This document shows positions 7,665-16,820 of a stretch of DNA of 64,000 nucleotides, in pieces; positions within the stretch are counted from its first letter, which is position 1, and each line of letters opens with the position of its first letter. Source of the DNA: Rothia sp035916755 (GTDB lineage Bacteria > Actinomycetota > Actinomycetes > Actinomycetales > Micrococcaceae); the NCBI RefSeq assembly GCF_035916755.1, contig NZ_JAYWIX010000007.1, forward strand, positions 124,001 to 188,000. The letters are read 5' to 3'. A program made the translations under genes and the position numbers. The notes beneath the pieces were generated by a model. It saw nothing but the letters and a program-made list of their open reading frames with translations. It made no database searches and had not been told where the DNA came from.

Positions 7665-8951
7665 TTGGGCAACACCACCATCAAAGTAGCGCTACTAGGC
7701 GCCGGTAACGTCGGCTCACAGGTAGCCCGCATGTTCACCGAAGATGCCGAGTCCCTACAAGACCGCATTGGTGCGCCGGTTGAGCTCATCGGTATTGCCG
7801 TGCGCGATACCTCAGCCAAGCGCCACTATGAGGCTGCACCCGAGCTCTACACCACCGATGCCGAGGCGCTGATTGACGCTGCCGACGTGGTCATTGAACT
7901 CACCGGCGGTATTGAGCCTGCCCGAACCCGCATCCTGCGCGCCCTGACCGCCGGCAAATCGGTGGTATCAGGTAACAAGGCCCTGCTGGCTAAGCACGGT
8001 GTAGAACTGGCTGCTGCCGCGGCCAAGAGCGGGGCCCAGCTCTCCTACGAGGCCGCGGTTGCCGGTGCTATCCCCATTCTGCGCCCCCTGCGCGACTCTC
8101 TGGCCGGTGACCAGATCACCCGCGTGCTGGGTATCATGAACGGCACCACCAACTACATCCTTGACCAGATGGATACCACCGGCGCCCAGTTCACCGACGC
8201 TCTGGCCGAGGCCCAGCGCCTGGGCTACGCCGAAGCTGACCCCACCGCCGATATTGAGGGCCACGACGCTGCCTCAAAGGCCGCAATCGTTGCCTCCCTG
8301 GCCTTCCACTCTGACTTCACCATCGACGATGTTCACTGCGAGGGCATTACCTCTATCACCGCCGACGACGTGGCAGCAGCCGCTGCCGACGGCTACGTCA
8401 TCAAACTCCTGGCGGTCTGCGAAAAGGACGGCGAGGGCGTCAATATCCGTGTGAATCCCACCCTGGTGCCCCGCACCCACCCGCTGGCGTCCGTCCACGG
8501 TGCTTTCAACGCTGTCTTCGTGCAGGCTGAAAACGCCGGTGAGCTCATGTTCTACGGCCCGGGCGCAGGCGGCGCCCCCACCGCCTCTGCGGTACTGGGT
8601 GACTTTGTTTCTCTGGCCCGCCGCCTGGTGCTCGGTGGCCCCGGTATCCCCGAGTCCTCCTTTGCCCAGCTGGTTGCCACCCCCATGAACGACGTTGTCT
8701 CCCGCTACTCGGTGGGCATCGTCGTGGAAGACAAGTTGGGTGTTCTTGCCAACATCGCCCGTATCTTTGCCGAACACGGTGTCTCTATCGAGACCATGCG
8801 CCAGGCTAAGGGCACCGGCGACGGAACCAGCGCCTCCATCCGTATCGTCACCCACCGCGCCACTGACGCTAACCTGCGTAAGACCATGGCTGTGGTGGAC
8901 GCCCTCGATACCGTCCGCGACATCACCTCCGTTATCCGCGTAGAAGGCTAA
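7665..8951 (+). CDS. hom: Homoserine dehydrogenase
   Basis: A 428-residue NAD(P)-dependent enzyme that reduces aspartate-semialdehyde to homoserine, the branch point to threonine and methionine. The Rossmann motif GAGNVGSQVA is at residues 10-19, the catalytic-domain segments GNKALLAKHG and GIMNGTTNYIL are present, and a C-terminal ACT domain (about 347-428, beginning YSVGIVVEDKLGVLANIA) suggests feedback control by threonine as in the actinobacterial family. The start is TTG at 7665, preceded by CAGGAG; an ATG would leave out the Rossmann strand. thrB follows after 12 bases. Confidence 0.96.
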   Translation: MGNTTIKVALLGAGNVGSQVARMFTEDAESLQDRIGAPVELIGIAVRDTSAKRHYEAAPELYTTDAEALIDAADVVIELTGGIEPARTRILRALTAGKSVVSGNKALLAKHGVELAAAAAKSGAQLSYEAAVAGAIPILRPLRDSLAGDQITRVLGIMNGTTNYILDQMDTTGAQFTDALAEAQRLGYAEADPTADIEGHDAASKAAIVASLAFHSDFTIDDVHCEGITSITADDVAAAAADGYVIKLLAVCEKDGEGVNIRVNPTLVPRTHPLASVHGAFNAVFVQAENAGELMFYGPGAGGAPTASAVLGDFVSLARRLVLGGPGIPESSFAQLVATPMNDVVSRYSVGIVVEDKLGVLANIARIFAEHGVSIETMRQAKGTGDGTSASIRIVTHRATDANLRKTMAVVDALDTVRDITSVIRVEG

Positions 8952-8963
8952 GCACCGATTCTT

Positions 8964-9980
8964 ATGTCACTTCCCATGATTGACGGCTCAGACGAGCCCT
9001 TCGTCCAGCCCGATGTAATCCCCCTTGGAGCGCGCGTGACCGTCAAGGTCCCGGCCTCTTCAGCCAATCTTGGCCCCGGCTATGACTCCCTGGGTCTGGC
9101 CCTGGCCCACTACGATGACCTGACGGTCACCCGCATGCCCGGGGTGGGGGAGTTGGCCTTCGATCTCACCGGTGAGGGGGCGGACGAGGTTCCGCAGGAC
9201 GCCAGCCACCTGGTTATCAAGGCCATGGTGACTGCCTGGAAGGCCGTGGGGCTTTTTGAGCTTCCCTCCCTGCACGTTCAGGCCCATAACCGCATCCCGC
9301 ATTCTCGCGGTATGGGGTCGTCCGCTTCGGCCATCGTGGCTGGCGTGACCGCAGCGAACGGCCTGCTCCCCGCCGAACTCCAGCTTGATGACGAGGCCGT
9401 ACTACAGATTTGTTCGGGTATGGAAGGCCACCCCGATAACGTGGCCCCCTCCCTCTATGGCCACGTCGTAATCTCCTACGGGGACGACTCGGGCTGGCAC
9501 TCCCTGCCTGTACCGGCCCATGAGAACGTACTGCCGGTCATCGCAATTCCTGACTACGAGGTGCCGACCAAGGTAGCCCGCGGCCTTATTCCTGAGACCG
9601 TTCCCCACCGGGAAGCCGCTGCTAACTCCGGCCGCGCGGCCCTGCTGACCCAGGCACTGGCGTCCTACCCCGACTACCTGCTGCCCGCAACCAGCGACCT
9701 GCTGCACCAGTCCTACCGCGCCGTTGCCATGAAGCCCTCAGCGGCCCTGGTTAAGTACCTGCGTGGCAAGGGATTTGCCGCGGTCATCTCGGGGGCAGGC
9801 CCCACTGTCATGGGCCTGGCCAACGGGGCGGACGAACGCGCCCGAGTTCGCGAAGCCATTGAGGCCTTCGCCACCGAAAGCGAGCCTAATCAGCACGAGA
9901 ACCGGGCTGTAAGCTGGCGGGTGCTCGATATCGATATCGACACTAAAGGTGTTATGCTTACTTATGAGGAAACCGCCTAG
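8964..9980 (+). CDS. thrB: Homoserine kinase
   Basis: A 338-residue GHMP-family kinase that phosphorylates homoserine with ATP in threonine synthesis. The N-terminal motif VPASSANLGPGYDSLGLAL and the ATP-binding GHMP motif SRGMGSSASAIVAG near residues 113-126 are clear, as is the late motif VISGAGPTVMG. It follows hom closely in an operon; threonine synthase (thrC), which sits between these two genes in many Actinobacteria, is missing here and must lie elsewhere. After its stop come 318 bases without a gene before rho. Confidence 0.95.
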   Translation: MSLPMIDGSDEPFVQPDVIPLGARVTVKVPASSANLGPGYDSLGLALAHYDDLTVTRMPGVGELAFDLTGEGADEVPQDASHLVIKAMVTAWKAVGLFELPSLHVQAHNRIPHSRGMGSSASAIVAGVTAANGLLPAELQLDDEAVLQICSGMEGHPDNVAPSLYGHVVISYGDDSGWHSLPVPAHENVLPVIAIPDYEVPTKVARGLIPETVPHREAAANSGRAALLTQALASYPDYLLPATSDLLHQSYRAVAMKPSAALVKYLRGKGFAAVISGAGPTVMGLANGADERARVREAIEAFATESEPNQHENRAVSWRVLDIDIDTKGVMLTYEETA

Positions 9981-10298
9981 CGCGCTCTAGCACTATTTGT
10001 GCCGGGCTCGCCTGTGTTGGCCTCATCCCACGGTTTGGCAGGTCTGTAGAAGCCTCAGCAGGTTCAACCGTTTATTTACGTCTTTCACTGACTAGTGGTG
10101 GCGTTCCTTCCCCGGGTATCCCGTCAGCTACCGTGTGGTGCAGCCGGGCACCCGAACCCGGGTCACCTGATACTCTCGCTTTCCCAGCGACAGCGTCACC
10201 TGACCCCTGAAACTATCCCTCGCCCGCTCTGGGCATGGCGCATCTGTTGCGCCAGAACAAACCGCGAAATCAACGACATTTCGAGAGAAGGAATCTTC
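9981..10298 (+). promoter_or_regulatory. 318-base leader region before rho, no gene supported
   Basis: Between thrB and the chosen rho start there is no protein I can support. The rho frame is open back to a GTG at 10095, but the extra 68 codons resemble no known Rho sequence and have no ribosome-binding site. A hairpin TGGCGCA/TGCGCCA lies at 10236-10254, about 45 bases before the start. A promoter and long 5' leader for rho are likely, since rho is often autoregulated in its leader; the exact elements are not identifiable by eye. Confidence 0.4.
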
Positions 10299-12392
10299 GT
10301 GGCAGAAAACACCGACCTGACTGCAGGTACGGAGGCCGCAGCAGCGGCTGAGCAGAAGTCCCCCAGCCTGAGCACCCTCAAACTTGCTCAGCTCCAGTCC
10401 CTAGCCTCCCAGCTAGGTATTACCGGCGCCCGCCGTATGCGTAAATCAGACCTGGTTGAGGCTATTTCAGCCCACCAGCGTGGCTCAGCTGTAGCCGACC
10501 GTCCTGCTGAAACCGCAGACCAGGCAGAGAAGCCTAAGCGCACCCGTACCCGTAAGACCGCAGCCGAGAAGGCTGGCGAAGCAGAAGCTCCCGCCGAGGC
10601 CCAGCCTGAGGTAGAGAAGCCTAAGCGCACCCGTACCCGTAAGACCGCAGCCGAGAAGGCCGCCGAAGCAGAGCAGCCCAAGGGGCAGGACGCTGCCGAG
10701 ACTGGCGCAGAGGCAGCTGCTGACGCCGCATCTGAGAAGCCCGCTACCAAGCGTCGCGGTAACCGCCGCGCCACCAGCTCAACCGTAGCCGCTGAAGCCC
10801 AGAAGGAAACCAAGCTCGATACTTCAGCCCTTGAAGCGGTTGAAGCTGCCCTTGACGGCCTGGAATCCCAGAAGGCTGCCCGTAACGAGCAGAACGAGGA
10901 CGAAGAGGGTGCCAAGCGCCCCCGTACCCGCACCCGTACCGACCGTCGCCGCAAGAATGAGGGCGAGAGCGTCGATTCCGCCGAGCAGAACGAGGCTTCA
11001 GCTGAGAACGGCGAGAAGAACGAGCGTTATGAGCGCAAGAACCGTCGTGACCGCAACGACCGCGATAACCGTCAGGACCGCGGCGGCAAGAATGACCGCG
11101 ACAACCGCGCTGAGCGTAACGACCGCCAGAACAACAACGGCCCCGACGAAGACCGCCGTAACAACCGCAAAAACCGCCGCGACCGTCAGGCAGAGCGCCG
11201 CGAGCGCCGTAACAACCGCCGCGACAACTACGAGCCCGAGATCAGCGAAGACGACGTACTGATTCCCGTCGCTGGTGTGCTTGACGTCCTCGATAACTAC
11301 GCTTTCGTGCGTACCTCCGGCTACCTGCCCGGCACCAACGACGTTTACGTTTCCCTGGCCCAGGTCAAGCGTTACGGCCTGCGCAAGGGTGACGCTGTGG
11401 TCGGTACCATCCGCGCCCCCCGCGAAGGCGATAACAACAACCGCCAGAAGTTCAACGCCCTGGTGCAGCTGACCTCCATCAACGGCCTGACTCCCGAAGA
11501 GTCCAAGGGCCGCCGTGAGTTCAACAAGCTCACCCCGCTCTACCCCAAGGAGCGCCTGCGCCTGGAGACCGACCCCAAGAAGCTCGGTACCCGCGTCATC
11601 GACCTGATTGCCCCCATCGGCAAGGGCCAGCGCGGCCTGATTGTGGCACCCCCCAAGGCCGGTAAGACCCTGATGCTGCAGTCCATCGCCAATGCGATTA
11701 CCACCAACAACCCCGAGGTTCACCTCATGATGGTTCTGGTGGACGAGCGCCCTGAAGAAGTCACCGACATGCAGCGCACCGTCAACGGTGAGGTAATCGC
11801 CTCTACCTTTGACCGCCCGGCAGATGACCACACCACCGTTGCTGAGCTCGCCATCGAGCGCGCCAAGCGCCTGGTGGAGCAGGGCCGCGACGTCGTCGTC
11901 CTGCTGGACTCCATGACCCGCCTGGGCCGCGCCTATAACCTGGCAGCCCCTGCCTCAGGTCGCATCCTCTCCGGTGGTGTGGACGCAGCTGCCCTCTACC
12001 CGCCCAAGAAGTTCTTCGGTGCTGCCCGCAACATCGAAGAAGGCGGCTCACTGACCATTCTGGCGACTGCCCTGGTCGAGACCGGCTCCAAGATGGACGA
12101 GGTCATCTTCGAAGAATTCAAGGGTACCGGCAACATGGAACTGCGCCTTTCCCGCCAGCTGGCAGACAAGCGTATCTTCCCCGCCATCGACCTCAACGCG
12201 TCCTCAACCCGTCGCGAAGAGGCCCTGCTCTCACCCGACGAGGTCAAGATCATGTGGCGCCTGCGCCGCGTGCTGGCCGGCATGGACCAGGAACAGTCTC
12301 TGTCTGTTCTGCTCTCCAAGCTGCGCGAGACCCAGTCCAACGTCGAATTCCTGCTCACCGTTGCTAAGAGCGGCCTGGGCCACGGCGAATAA
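10299..12392 (+). CDS. rho: Transcription termination factor Rho with long disordered insertion
   Basis: A 697-residue hexameric RNA-dependent ATPase that ends transcription. GTG 10299 is chosen because GAGAAGGA ends seven bases before it. Residues 1-60 carry the Rho N-terminal helix domain (LKLAQLQSLASQLGI). About residues 65-315 are a low-complexity insertion: first two near-identical Lys/Arg/Thr segments (PKRTRTRKTAAEKA at 10531 and 10617), then a stretch very rich in Arg, Asn and Asp. The cold-shock RNA-binding domain begins near 317 and Walker A PPKAGKT lies near 452. Such insertions are common in actinobacterial Rho; this one is long. prfA follows after 15 bases; rpmE, usual between them, is absent. 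Confidence 0.96.
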   Translation: MAENTDLTAGTEAAAAAEQKSPSLSTLKLAQLQSLASQLGITGARRMRKSDLVEAISAHQRGSAVADRPAETADQAEKPKRTRTRKTAAEKAGEAEAPAEAQPEVEKPKRTRTRKTAAEKAAEAEQPKGQDAAETGAEAAADAASEKPATKRRGNRRATSSTVAAEAQKETKLDTSALEAVEAALDGLESQKAARNEQNEDEEGAKRPRTRTRTDRRRKNEGESVDSAEQNEASAENGEKNERYERKNRRDRNDRDNRQDRGGKNDRDNRAERNDRQNNNGPDEDRRNNRKNRRDRQAERRERRNNRRDNYEPEISEDDVLIPVAGVLDVLDNYAFVRTSGYLPGTNDVYVSLAQVKRYGLRKGDAVVGTIRAPREGDNNNRQKFNALVQLTSINGLTPEESKGRREFNKLTPLYPKERLRLETDPKKLGTRVIDLIAPIGKGQRGLIVAPPKAGKTLMLQSIANAITTNNPEVHLMMVLVDERPEEVTDMQRTVNGEVIASTFDRPADDHTTVAELAIERAKRLVEQGRDVVVLLDSMTRLGRAYNLAAPASGRILSGGVDAAALYPPKKFFGAARNIEEGGSLTILATALVETGSKMDEVIFEEFKGTGNMELRLSRQLADKRIFPAIDLNASSTRREEALLSPDEVKIMWRLRRVLAGMDQEQSLSVLLSKLRETQSNVEFLLTVAKSGLGHGE

Positions 12393-12407
12393 GGAAAGGA
12401 CATCACC

Positions 12408-13490
12408 GTGATTGAATCTATCCAGGGTCTGCTCGACGAGCACGCCGACCTCCAGAAGCAGCTGGCTGACCCGGCCGTCCACGCTGACCAGGGCAAGGCC
12501 CGTAAGCTGGGTCGCCGCTACTCAGAGCTCAACGGCATCGTTGAAGCCTACAACCGCGTCAACACCCTGCGCGACGACATCGAAGCTGCCCGCGAGATGG
12601 CTGCCGAAGACCCCGACTTTGCTGACGAGGTCAAGGAGCTTGAAGCCCAGCTACCCGAGGCTGAAGAGAAGCTGCGCCGTCTGCTGATTCCCCGTGATCC
12701 GGACGACGGCCGCAACGTCATTCTTGAAGTCAAGGGCGGCGAAGGCGGCGACGAGGCATCCCTCTTTGCCGCTGACCTGCTGCGCATGTACACCCGCTAC
12801 GCCGAGTCTAAGGGCTGGAAGACCGAAATGATTTCTTCCCAGACCACCGACGTGGGCGGATACAAGGACGCCCAGGTAGCTATCAAGGGCACCTCGAATG
12901 ACCCCGCTGAGGGCGTCTGGGCCCACCTCAAGTACGAGGGCGGCGTGCACCGCGTGCAGCGTGTACCGGCGACCGAGTCCCAGGGCCGTATCCACACTTC
13001 AGCTGCCGGCGTGCTGGTCTTCCCCGAGGTCGATGAGCCCGAGGAAATCGAGATTAACCAGAACGACCTGAAGATTGACGTCTACCGTTCTTCTGGCCCC
13101 GGTGGTCAGTCGGTGAATACCACCGATTCCGCTGTGCGTATTACCCACCTGCCCACCGGCATCGTGGTCGCTATGCAGAACGAGAAGTCACAGATTCAGA
13201 ACCGTGAAGCTGCGATGCGCGTGCTCCGTGCCCGCCTGCTTGCCTGGCAGCAGGAGCAGATTGACGCCGAGAACGCCGAGAAGCGCCACTCCCAGGTGCG
13301 CACCATGGACCGTTCCGAGCGCATCCGCACCTACAACTTCCCTGAAAACCGTATTGCCGACCACCGCACCGGCTACAAGGCCTACAACCTCGATGCTGTA
13401 CTCAACGGCGACCTTGAGGCTGTTGTGCAGTCCGCTATCGAGATGGACGAGGCCGCCCGCCTTGAGAAGCTCGGTCAGGAAGACAAGTAA
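12408..13490 (+). CDS. prfA: Peptide chain release factor 1
   Basis: A 360-residue class I release factor recognising UAA and UAG and triggering peptide release. The GGQ motif that promotes hydrolysis is in SSGPGGQSVNTTDSA near residues 232-234; the N-terminal coiled-coil region and the domain-2 segment GGDEASLFA are also visible. The start is GTG 12408 with AGGAAAGGA just upstream; an ATG would truncate the protein. Two bases separate it from prmC, whose product methylates this GGQ glutamine. Confidence 0.97.
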   Translation: MIESIQGLLDEHADLQKQLADPAVHADQGKARKLGRRYSELNGIVEAYNRVNTLRDDIEAAREMAAEDPDFADEVKELEAQLPEAEEKLRRLLIPRDPDDGRNVILEVKGGEGGDEASLFAADLLRMYTRYAESKGWKTEMISSQTTDVGGYKDAQVAIKGTSNDPAEGVWAHLKYEGGVHRVQRVPATESQGRIHTSAAGVLVFPEVDEPEEIEINQNDLKIDVYRSSGPGGQSVNTTDSAVRITHLPTGIVVAMQNEKSQIQNREAAMRVLRARLLAWQQEQIDAENAEKRHSQVRTMDRSERIRTYNFPENRIADHRTGYKAYNLDAVLNGDLEAVVQSAIEMDEAARLEKLGQEDK

Positions 13491-13492
13491 GC

Positions 13493-14416
13493 GTGGCTGA
13501 TTTTAGCCTGGAGCCCGGCGAAGAGCTTGATTCAGCCCTTCGCCGGGCTGCGCTCTATCTTGGCGCAGCTGGTATTGAATCGGCTGCAGCTGACGCGCAG
13601 CTGCTGGCCGCTTACCTGCTGGAGAAGGACGCCGGTGAGCCGGTATCACGGGGACGCGCTCAGTCCCTGGCCCTGCTGGGGCATCCGGTGCCTGAGGGCT
13701 TTGCCCGTCTGGTGACCCTGCGCGGTGAGCGCCTGCCCCTCCAACACCTGACCGGCCAGGCCCACTTCCGGGGCCTGACCCTGTCGGTGGGGCCGGGGGT
13801 TTTTGTGCCCCGCCCTGAGACCGAGCTACTGGTGGAGCACGCTCTTACCGCCTACCGGGGCATGGCTGGGGCCCTACCCGCTCAGCCCCTGGTGGTTGAC
13901 CTGTGTACCGGGTCAGGTGCCATTGCAGCTGCCCTCGCTACCGAGCTGGCCGCCGATGAGCAGGTGCCGACCCCGCGCGTCCTTGCCGTTGAACTCTCTA
14001 CCGAAGCTGCCGCCTGGGCTGAGCGTAACCTGGGCCCTGCCGGGGCGGAACTGATAGCGGGCGATGCTCGTACTGCCCTGCCCGGGTACGAGGGAGCCGT
14101 GACCCTGGTGGCCTCCAACCCGCCCTATATCCCTGCCGGGGCAATTCCTAAAGATCCTGAGGTCCGCGATCACGACCCGGCCCTGGCTCTTTACGGTGGG
14201 GGAGAGGACGGCATGGAGCTACCTGCCGCCATCGCAGCCCGGGCCTATGCCCTTCTCGCTCCCGGTGGCTATCTGATTATGGAGCACGCCGAAACCCAGC
14301 GGGAACTGATGCGTCAGGCCCTTGCCGCCGCCGGCTTTGAAGGTATCGAATCTATTGACGACTTCGCGGGTAAACCCCGTCACACCTCGGGCTATAAACC
14401 GCTACCAGGCACCTAA
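13493..14416 (+). CDS. prmC: Release factor glutamine N5-methyltransferase
   Basis: A 307-residue SAM-dependent methyltransferase that modifies the GGQ glutamine of release factors. The SAM-binding motif VVDLCTGSGAIAAAL (near residues 134-148) and the hallmark NPPY motif near 209-212 are intact; the N-terminal helical recognition domain covers about residues 1-90 (FVPRPETELL marks the boundary). It starts with GTG two bases after the prfA stop and is followed by the TsaC/Sua5 gene, the conserved actinobacterial order. Confidence 0.95.
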   Translation: MADFSLEPGEELDSALRRAALYLGAAGIESAAADAQLLAAYLLEKDAGEPVSRGRAQSLALLGHPVPEGFARLVTLRGERLPLQHLTGQAHFRGLTLSVGPGVFVPRPETELLVEHALTAYRGMAGALPAQPLVVDLCTGSGAIAAALATELAADEQVPTPRVLAVELSTEAAAWAERNLGPAGAELIAGDARTALPGYEGAVTLVASNPPYIPAGAIPKDPEVRDHDPALALYGGGEDGMELPAAIAARAYALLAPGGYLIMEHAETQRELMRQALAAAGFEGIESIDDFAGKPRHTSGYKPLPGT

Positions 14417-14431
14417 GAATGTGAAAGAATA

Positions 14432-15499
14432 ATGAGCGTGAAAGCAACCATTGTTAGTGCAACCGACCCTGAGACCCTGGGCGACGCCATCGCGACTGCC
14501 AACTCAGCAATCGGTGCAGCCAAGACCATCGTGATCCCTACCGATACCGTGTACGGCATCGCTACCGATGCCTTCTCTGTTGCGGGCGTTGGGAACCTGC
14601 TTGCCGCTAAGGGCCGCACCCGGCAGATGCCCCCGCCGGTACTCATTTACGACCAGTCTGTGCTGCCGGGCTTGGCCGATGAGATTTCTGAGGACGCCCG
14701 CTCCCTGGCGACCGAGTTCTGGCCCGGTGCTCTCACCTTGATTTTCTACTCCCAGCCCTCCCTGAACTGGGACCTGGGCGAGACCCAGGGCACCGTTGCC
14801 CTGCGCGTGCCTAATGACCCGGTGGCTATTGAGCTTCTGAAAAACCTGGGCCCCCTGGCTGTTTCGTCAGCCAACAAAACCGGCCGTCCAGCTGCCACCA
14901 CAGCCCAGGAAGCCATGGCCCAGCTGGGCGATGATGTGGCCGTTATCTTTGATGGTGGGCCACGCCCCGAGAACCGTCCTGAGGGCTTTGAAGCCAAGGA
15001 TGCCCTACCTTCGACCATCGTGGACTGCACCTCTGACCGCCTGGTTGTGGTGCGTGAGGGCGCAATTTCAGTAGAGCGCCTGCGCGAGGTCGTGCCCGGT
15101 GTGCTAACCCGCGCCGAGTTTGAGACCCAGGAAAAGGCCCGCCGCGAAGCCGAGTCAGCTCTGGTAGCAAGCTCAGAGGCGATGGAAGATACCGAGATTT
15201 CGCCCCGCCAGGTGGATGAGCCTGACACAGAAGAGGTTGAGGCTGCCTCCCGCCAGGCTGCCGCTCCTGTAGCTGGTTCACTCGCTGCGGGGCTGGTAGG
15301 TGGTGCTAGCAACACCGCAGCCGTTGACCAGCGCCGTACCGCCAGCGCTCATGCTCCTGAGACCCGCGTGGTACAAGACAACACCAAGCCCTACTCGGTG
15401 GCCGATGCCCGTTCTCTGGTTTTTGGAGCCCAGAAAGAAGCCCCCGCCGAGCCGCTGACCGAAGCGGACGGCGAGGGCAACGAAACTCCTACCGTCTAG
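14432..15499 (+). CDS. L-threonylcarbamoyladenylate synthase (Sua5/YwlC/TsaC family) with acidic tail
   Basis: 355 residues. The first 220 or so form a YrdC/Sua5 domain, which makes threonylcarbamoyl-AMP from threonine, bicarbonate and ATP for the t6A37 modification of ANN-decoding tRNAs. Visible motifs are PTDTVYGIATDAF near residues 36-48, the substrate-binding KGRTRQMPPPVLI, FWPGALTLI and VSSANKTG. The remaining 130 residues are acidic, Ala/Glu-rich and probably disordered; they do not resemble the second domain of true Sua5. The 3' end overlaps the opposing epimerase gene by 4 bases. Confidence 0.9.
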   Translation: MSVKATIVSATDPETLGDAIATANSAIGAAKTIVIPTDTVYGIATDAFSVAGVGNLLAAKGRTRQMPPPVLIYDQSVLPGLADEISEDARSLATEFWPGALTLIFYSQPSLNWDLGETQGTVALRVPNDPVAIELLKNLGPLAVSSANKTGRPAATTAQEAMAQLGDDVAVIFDGGPRPENRPEGFEAKDALPSTIVDCTSDRLVVVREGAISVERLREVVPGVLTRAEFETQEKARREAESALVASSEAMEDTEISPRQVDEPDTEEVEAASRQAAAPVAGSLAAGLVGGASNTAAVDQRRTASAHAPETRVVQDNTKPYSVADARSLVFGAQKEAPAEPLTEADGEGNETPTV

Positions 15500-16569
15500 T
15501 TTTCAACCCTGCGGTCCTGTCTGGTGCCCAGTGCGCTGTGGGCGGTGCGAAGCACCTCGCTCACCCGTGCTTGGGGCACCAGGCCATTTTTTTGAGCCCA
15601 CGAATCGTCGATATCCTGGCCGAACCACATCACCTCAACCCGGCGGACGGGCCCGGTTAGACGGTCGCCCAGGAGCTTAGAGACCCTGTAACCGGTGGCG
15701 ACTAGGGCCAGGCAGAGGGGGGCCGGTAGGTGTAGGGGGCGGCGGCGTCCTGCGTCAATAAGGACGGACTCGGTGGTAGCTCCTTCCCAGGGCTGCATTA
15801 CGATGGCGGGCAGGGGGCCTACGAAACTGGCTACCCGGTAGACGAATTCTGCCAGGGCGTAATTGGAGGAGACCGGGGTACGCCGCGGGGCGCGCCCTGC
15901 GACGGACGCCAGCGGGGAGGAAGCGATTTTTGCGAAAGCCTCGGTGGTTCGGCGTCCGCGCCCCTGCACACTTGTGGCCCGGATAATGCAGATATCGACC
16001 GCGTGATCCCCGGCTACAGCGACGGGGGAGTGAGAGGGGGCTGCCGGGAACTCTGATGCTTCAGAGCCGGGAGCCTGCCCCTGAGCTGCTGTTTCTTCGA
16101 TAAAGGTCCGCAGGGAGAGAAGCACCTCTTCACCCAGGGCCTTCGAGAAAGAGTAGGCAGAGAAAGGCTGCGGTTTTGCCTCTGCACTGAGAACAGGAAC
16201 CGGCCCTAAGACGGCAGCAGAGCTCAGATGGATTACTCTGCTGACCCCGGTGCGCTGGGCGGCAATTGCAATGACCGCAGGCAGCAGGGCATTAGCGCCT
16301 AGCAGGGGAGCTAGGTCTTCCTGGTCAGGGGCAGCCAGGCCCGAAGCATTGATGACAACCTCGCACCCGGCAAAAGATTCAGCGAGAGTGTCGATAATGC
16401 CGTCTAGCTGCCGGGCTTCGCGTATGAGCTGGTTGGCTTCGGCCGTGCGCGTGAGCAGGCGGGGAGCCTCAACCGCATCGACCTGGACACCTTCGGCAGC
16501 TAGCCGGGCTACAATCGATGAACCCACAAACCCGCTTGCCCCAATTACTTTCCATGTGGCCTGAGCCAT
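15496..16569 (-). CDS. NAD-dependent epimerase/dehydratase family protein
   Basis: A 357-residue extended short-chain dehydrogenase. The nucleotide-binding motif GASGFVGSS is at about residues 10-18 and the catalytic pair is intact as YSFSK (AYSFSKALGEEVLL), after a serine-rich strand LSSAAVLG. A Pro/Ala/Ser-rich segment is inserted after the catalytic lysine. The family acts on nucleotide sugars, dihydroflavonol-like or sterol substrates; context next to glycan genes favours a sugar nucleotide, but this is inference. It is on the opposite strand to its neighbours, convergent with tsaC/sua5 and divergent from the glycosyltransferase. Confidence 0.75.
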   Translation of the reverse strand: MAQATWKVIGASGFVGSSIVARLAAEGVQVDAVEAPRLLTRTAEANQLIREARQLDGIIDTLAESFAGCEVVINASGLAAPDQEDLAPLLGANALLPAVIAIAAQRTGVSRVIHLSSAAVLGPVPVLSAEAKPQPFSAYSFSKALGEEVLLSLRTFIEETAAQGQAPGSEASEFPAAPSHSPVAVAGDHAVDICIIRATSVQGRGRRTTEAFAKIASSPLASVAGRAPRRTPVSSNYALAEFVYRVASFVGPLPAIVMQPWEGATTESVLIDAGRRRPLHLPAPLCLALVATGYRVSKLLGDRLTGPVRRVEVMWFGQDIDDSWAQKNGLVPQARVSEVLRTAHSALGTRQDRRVEN

Positions 16570-16820
16570 GCCTTTACTCCGTCCGTGTAGTGGTTACCGG
16601 TGGGTTGTCTGTGCCCCTACCCCTAGGGTGACATAGGCCGGACCAAAAAACACGTAGGGCAGGCCGCAAAGGGCTAAGGTTTGGGTTTTTGGCCGCCTGC
16701 GCTGGGATAATCCACAGGTGAGTTCGCTAAACTTAGATAGAGTTGTGTGCTTTGTGCCCTGAAATCGGGGCAAGCACGCCTTTGCAGGTGGCCTCACCCC
16801 ACGAAAGGACCTGTTTGCCC

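Noticed and set aside
10095..10298. Possible N-terminal extension of Rho from an upstream GTG
   Set aside because: The extra codons resemble no Rho sequence and lack a ribosome-binding site, whereas GTG 10299 has a well-spaced one and fits the family start.
10528..11230. Long open frames opposite the rho insertion
   Set aside because: They are by-products of the repetitive Arg/Asp/Asn codons; no start signal and no resemblance to known proteins.
12531..12600. Missing small gene between rho and prfA
   Set aside because: Only 15 bases separate the two genes and the prfA start is intact, so rpmE is absent, not overlooked.
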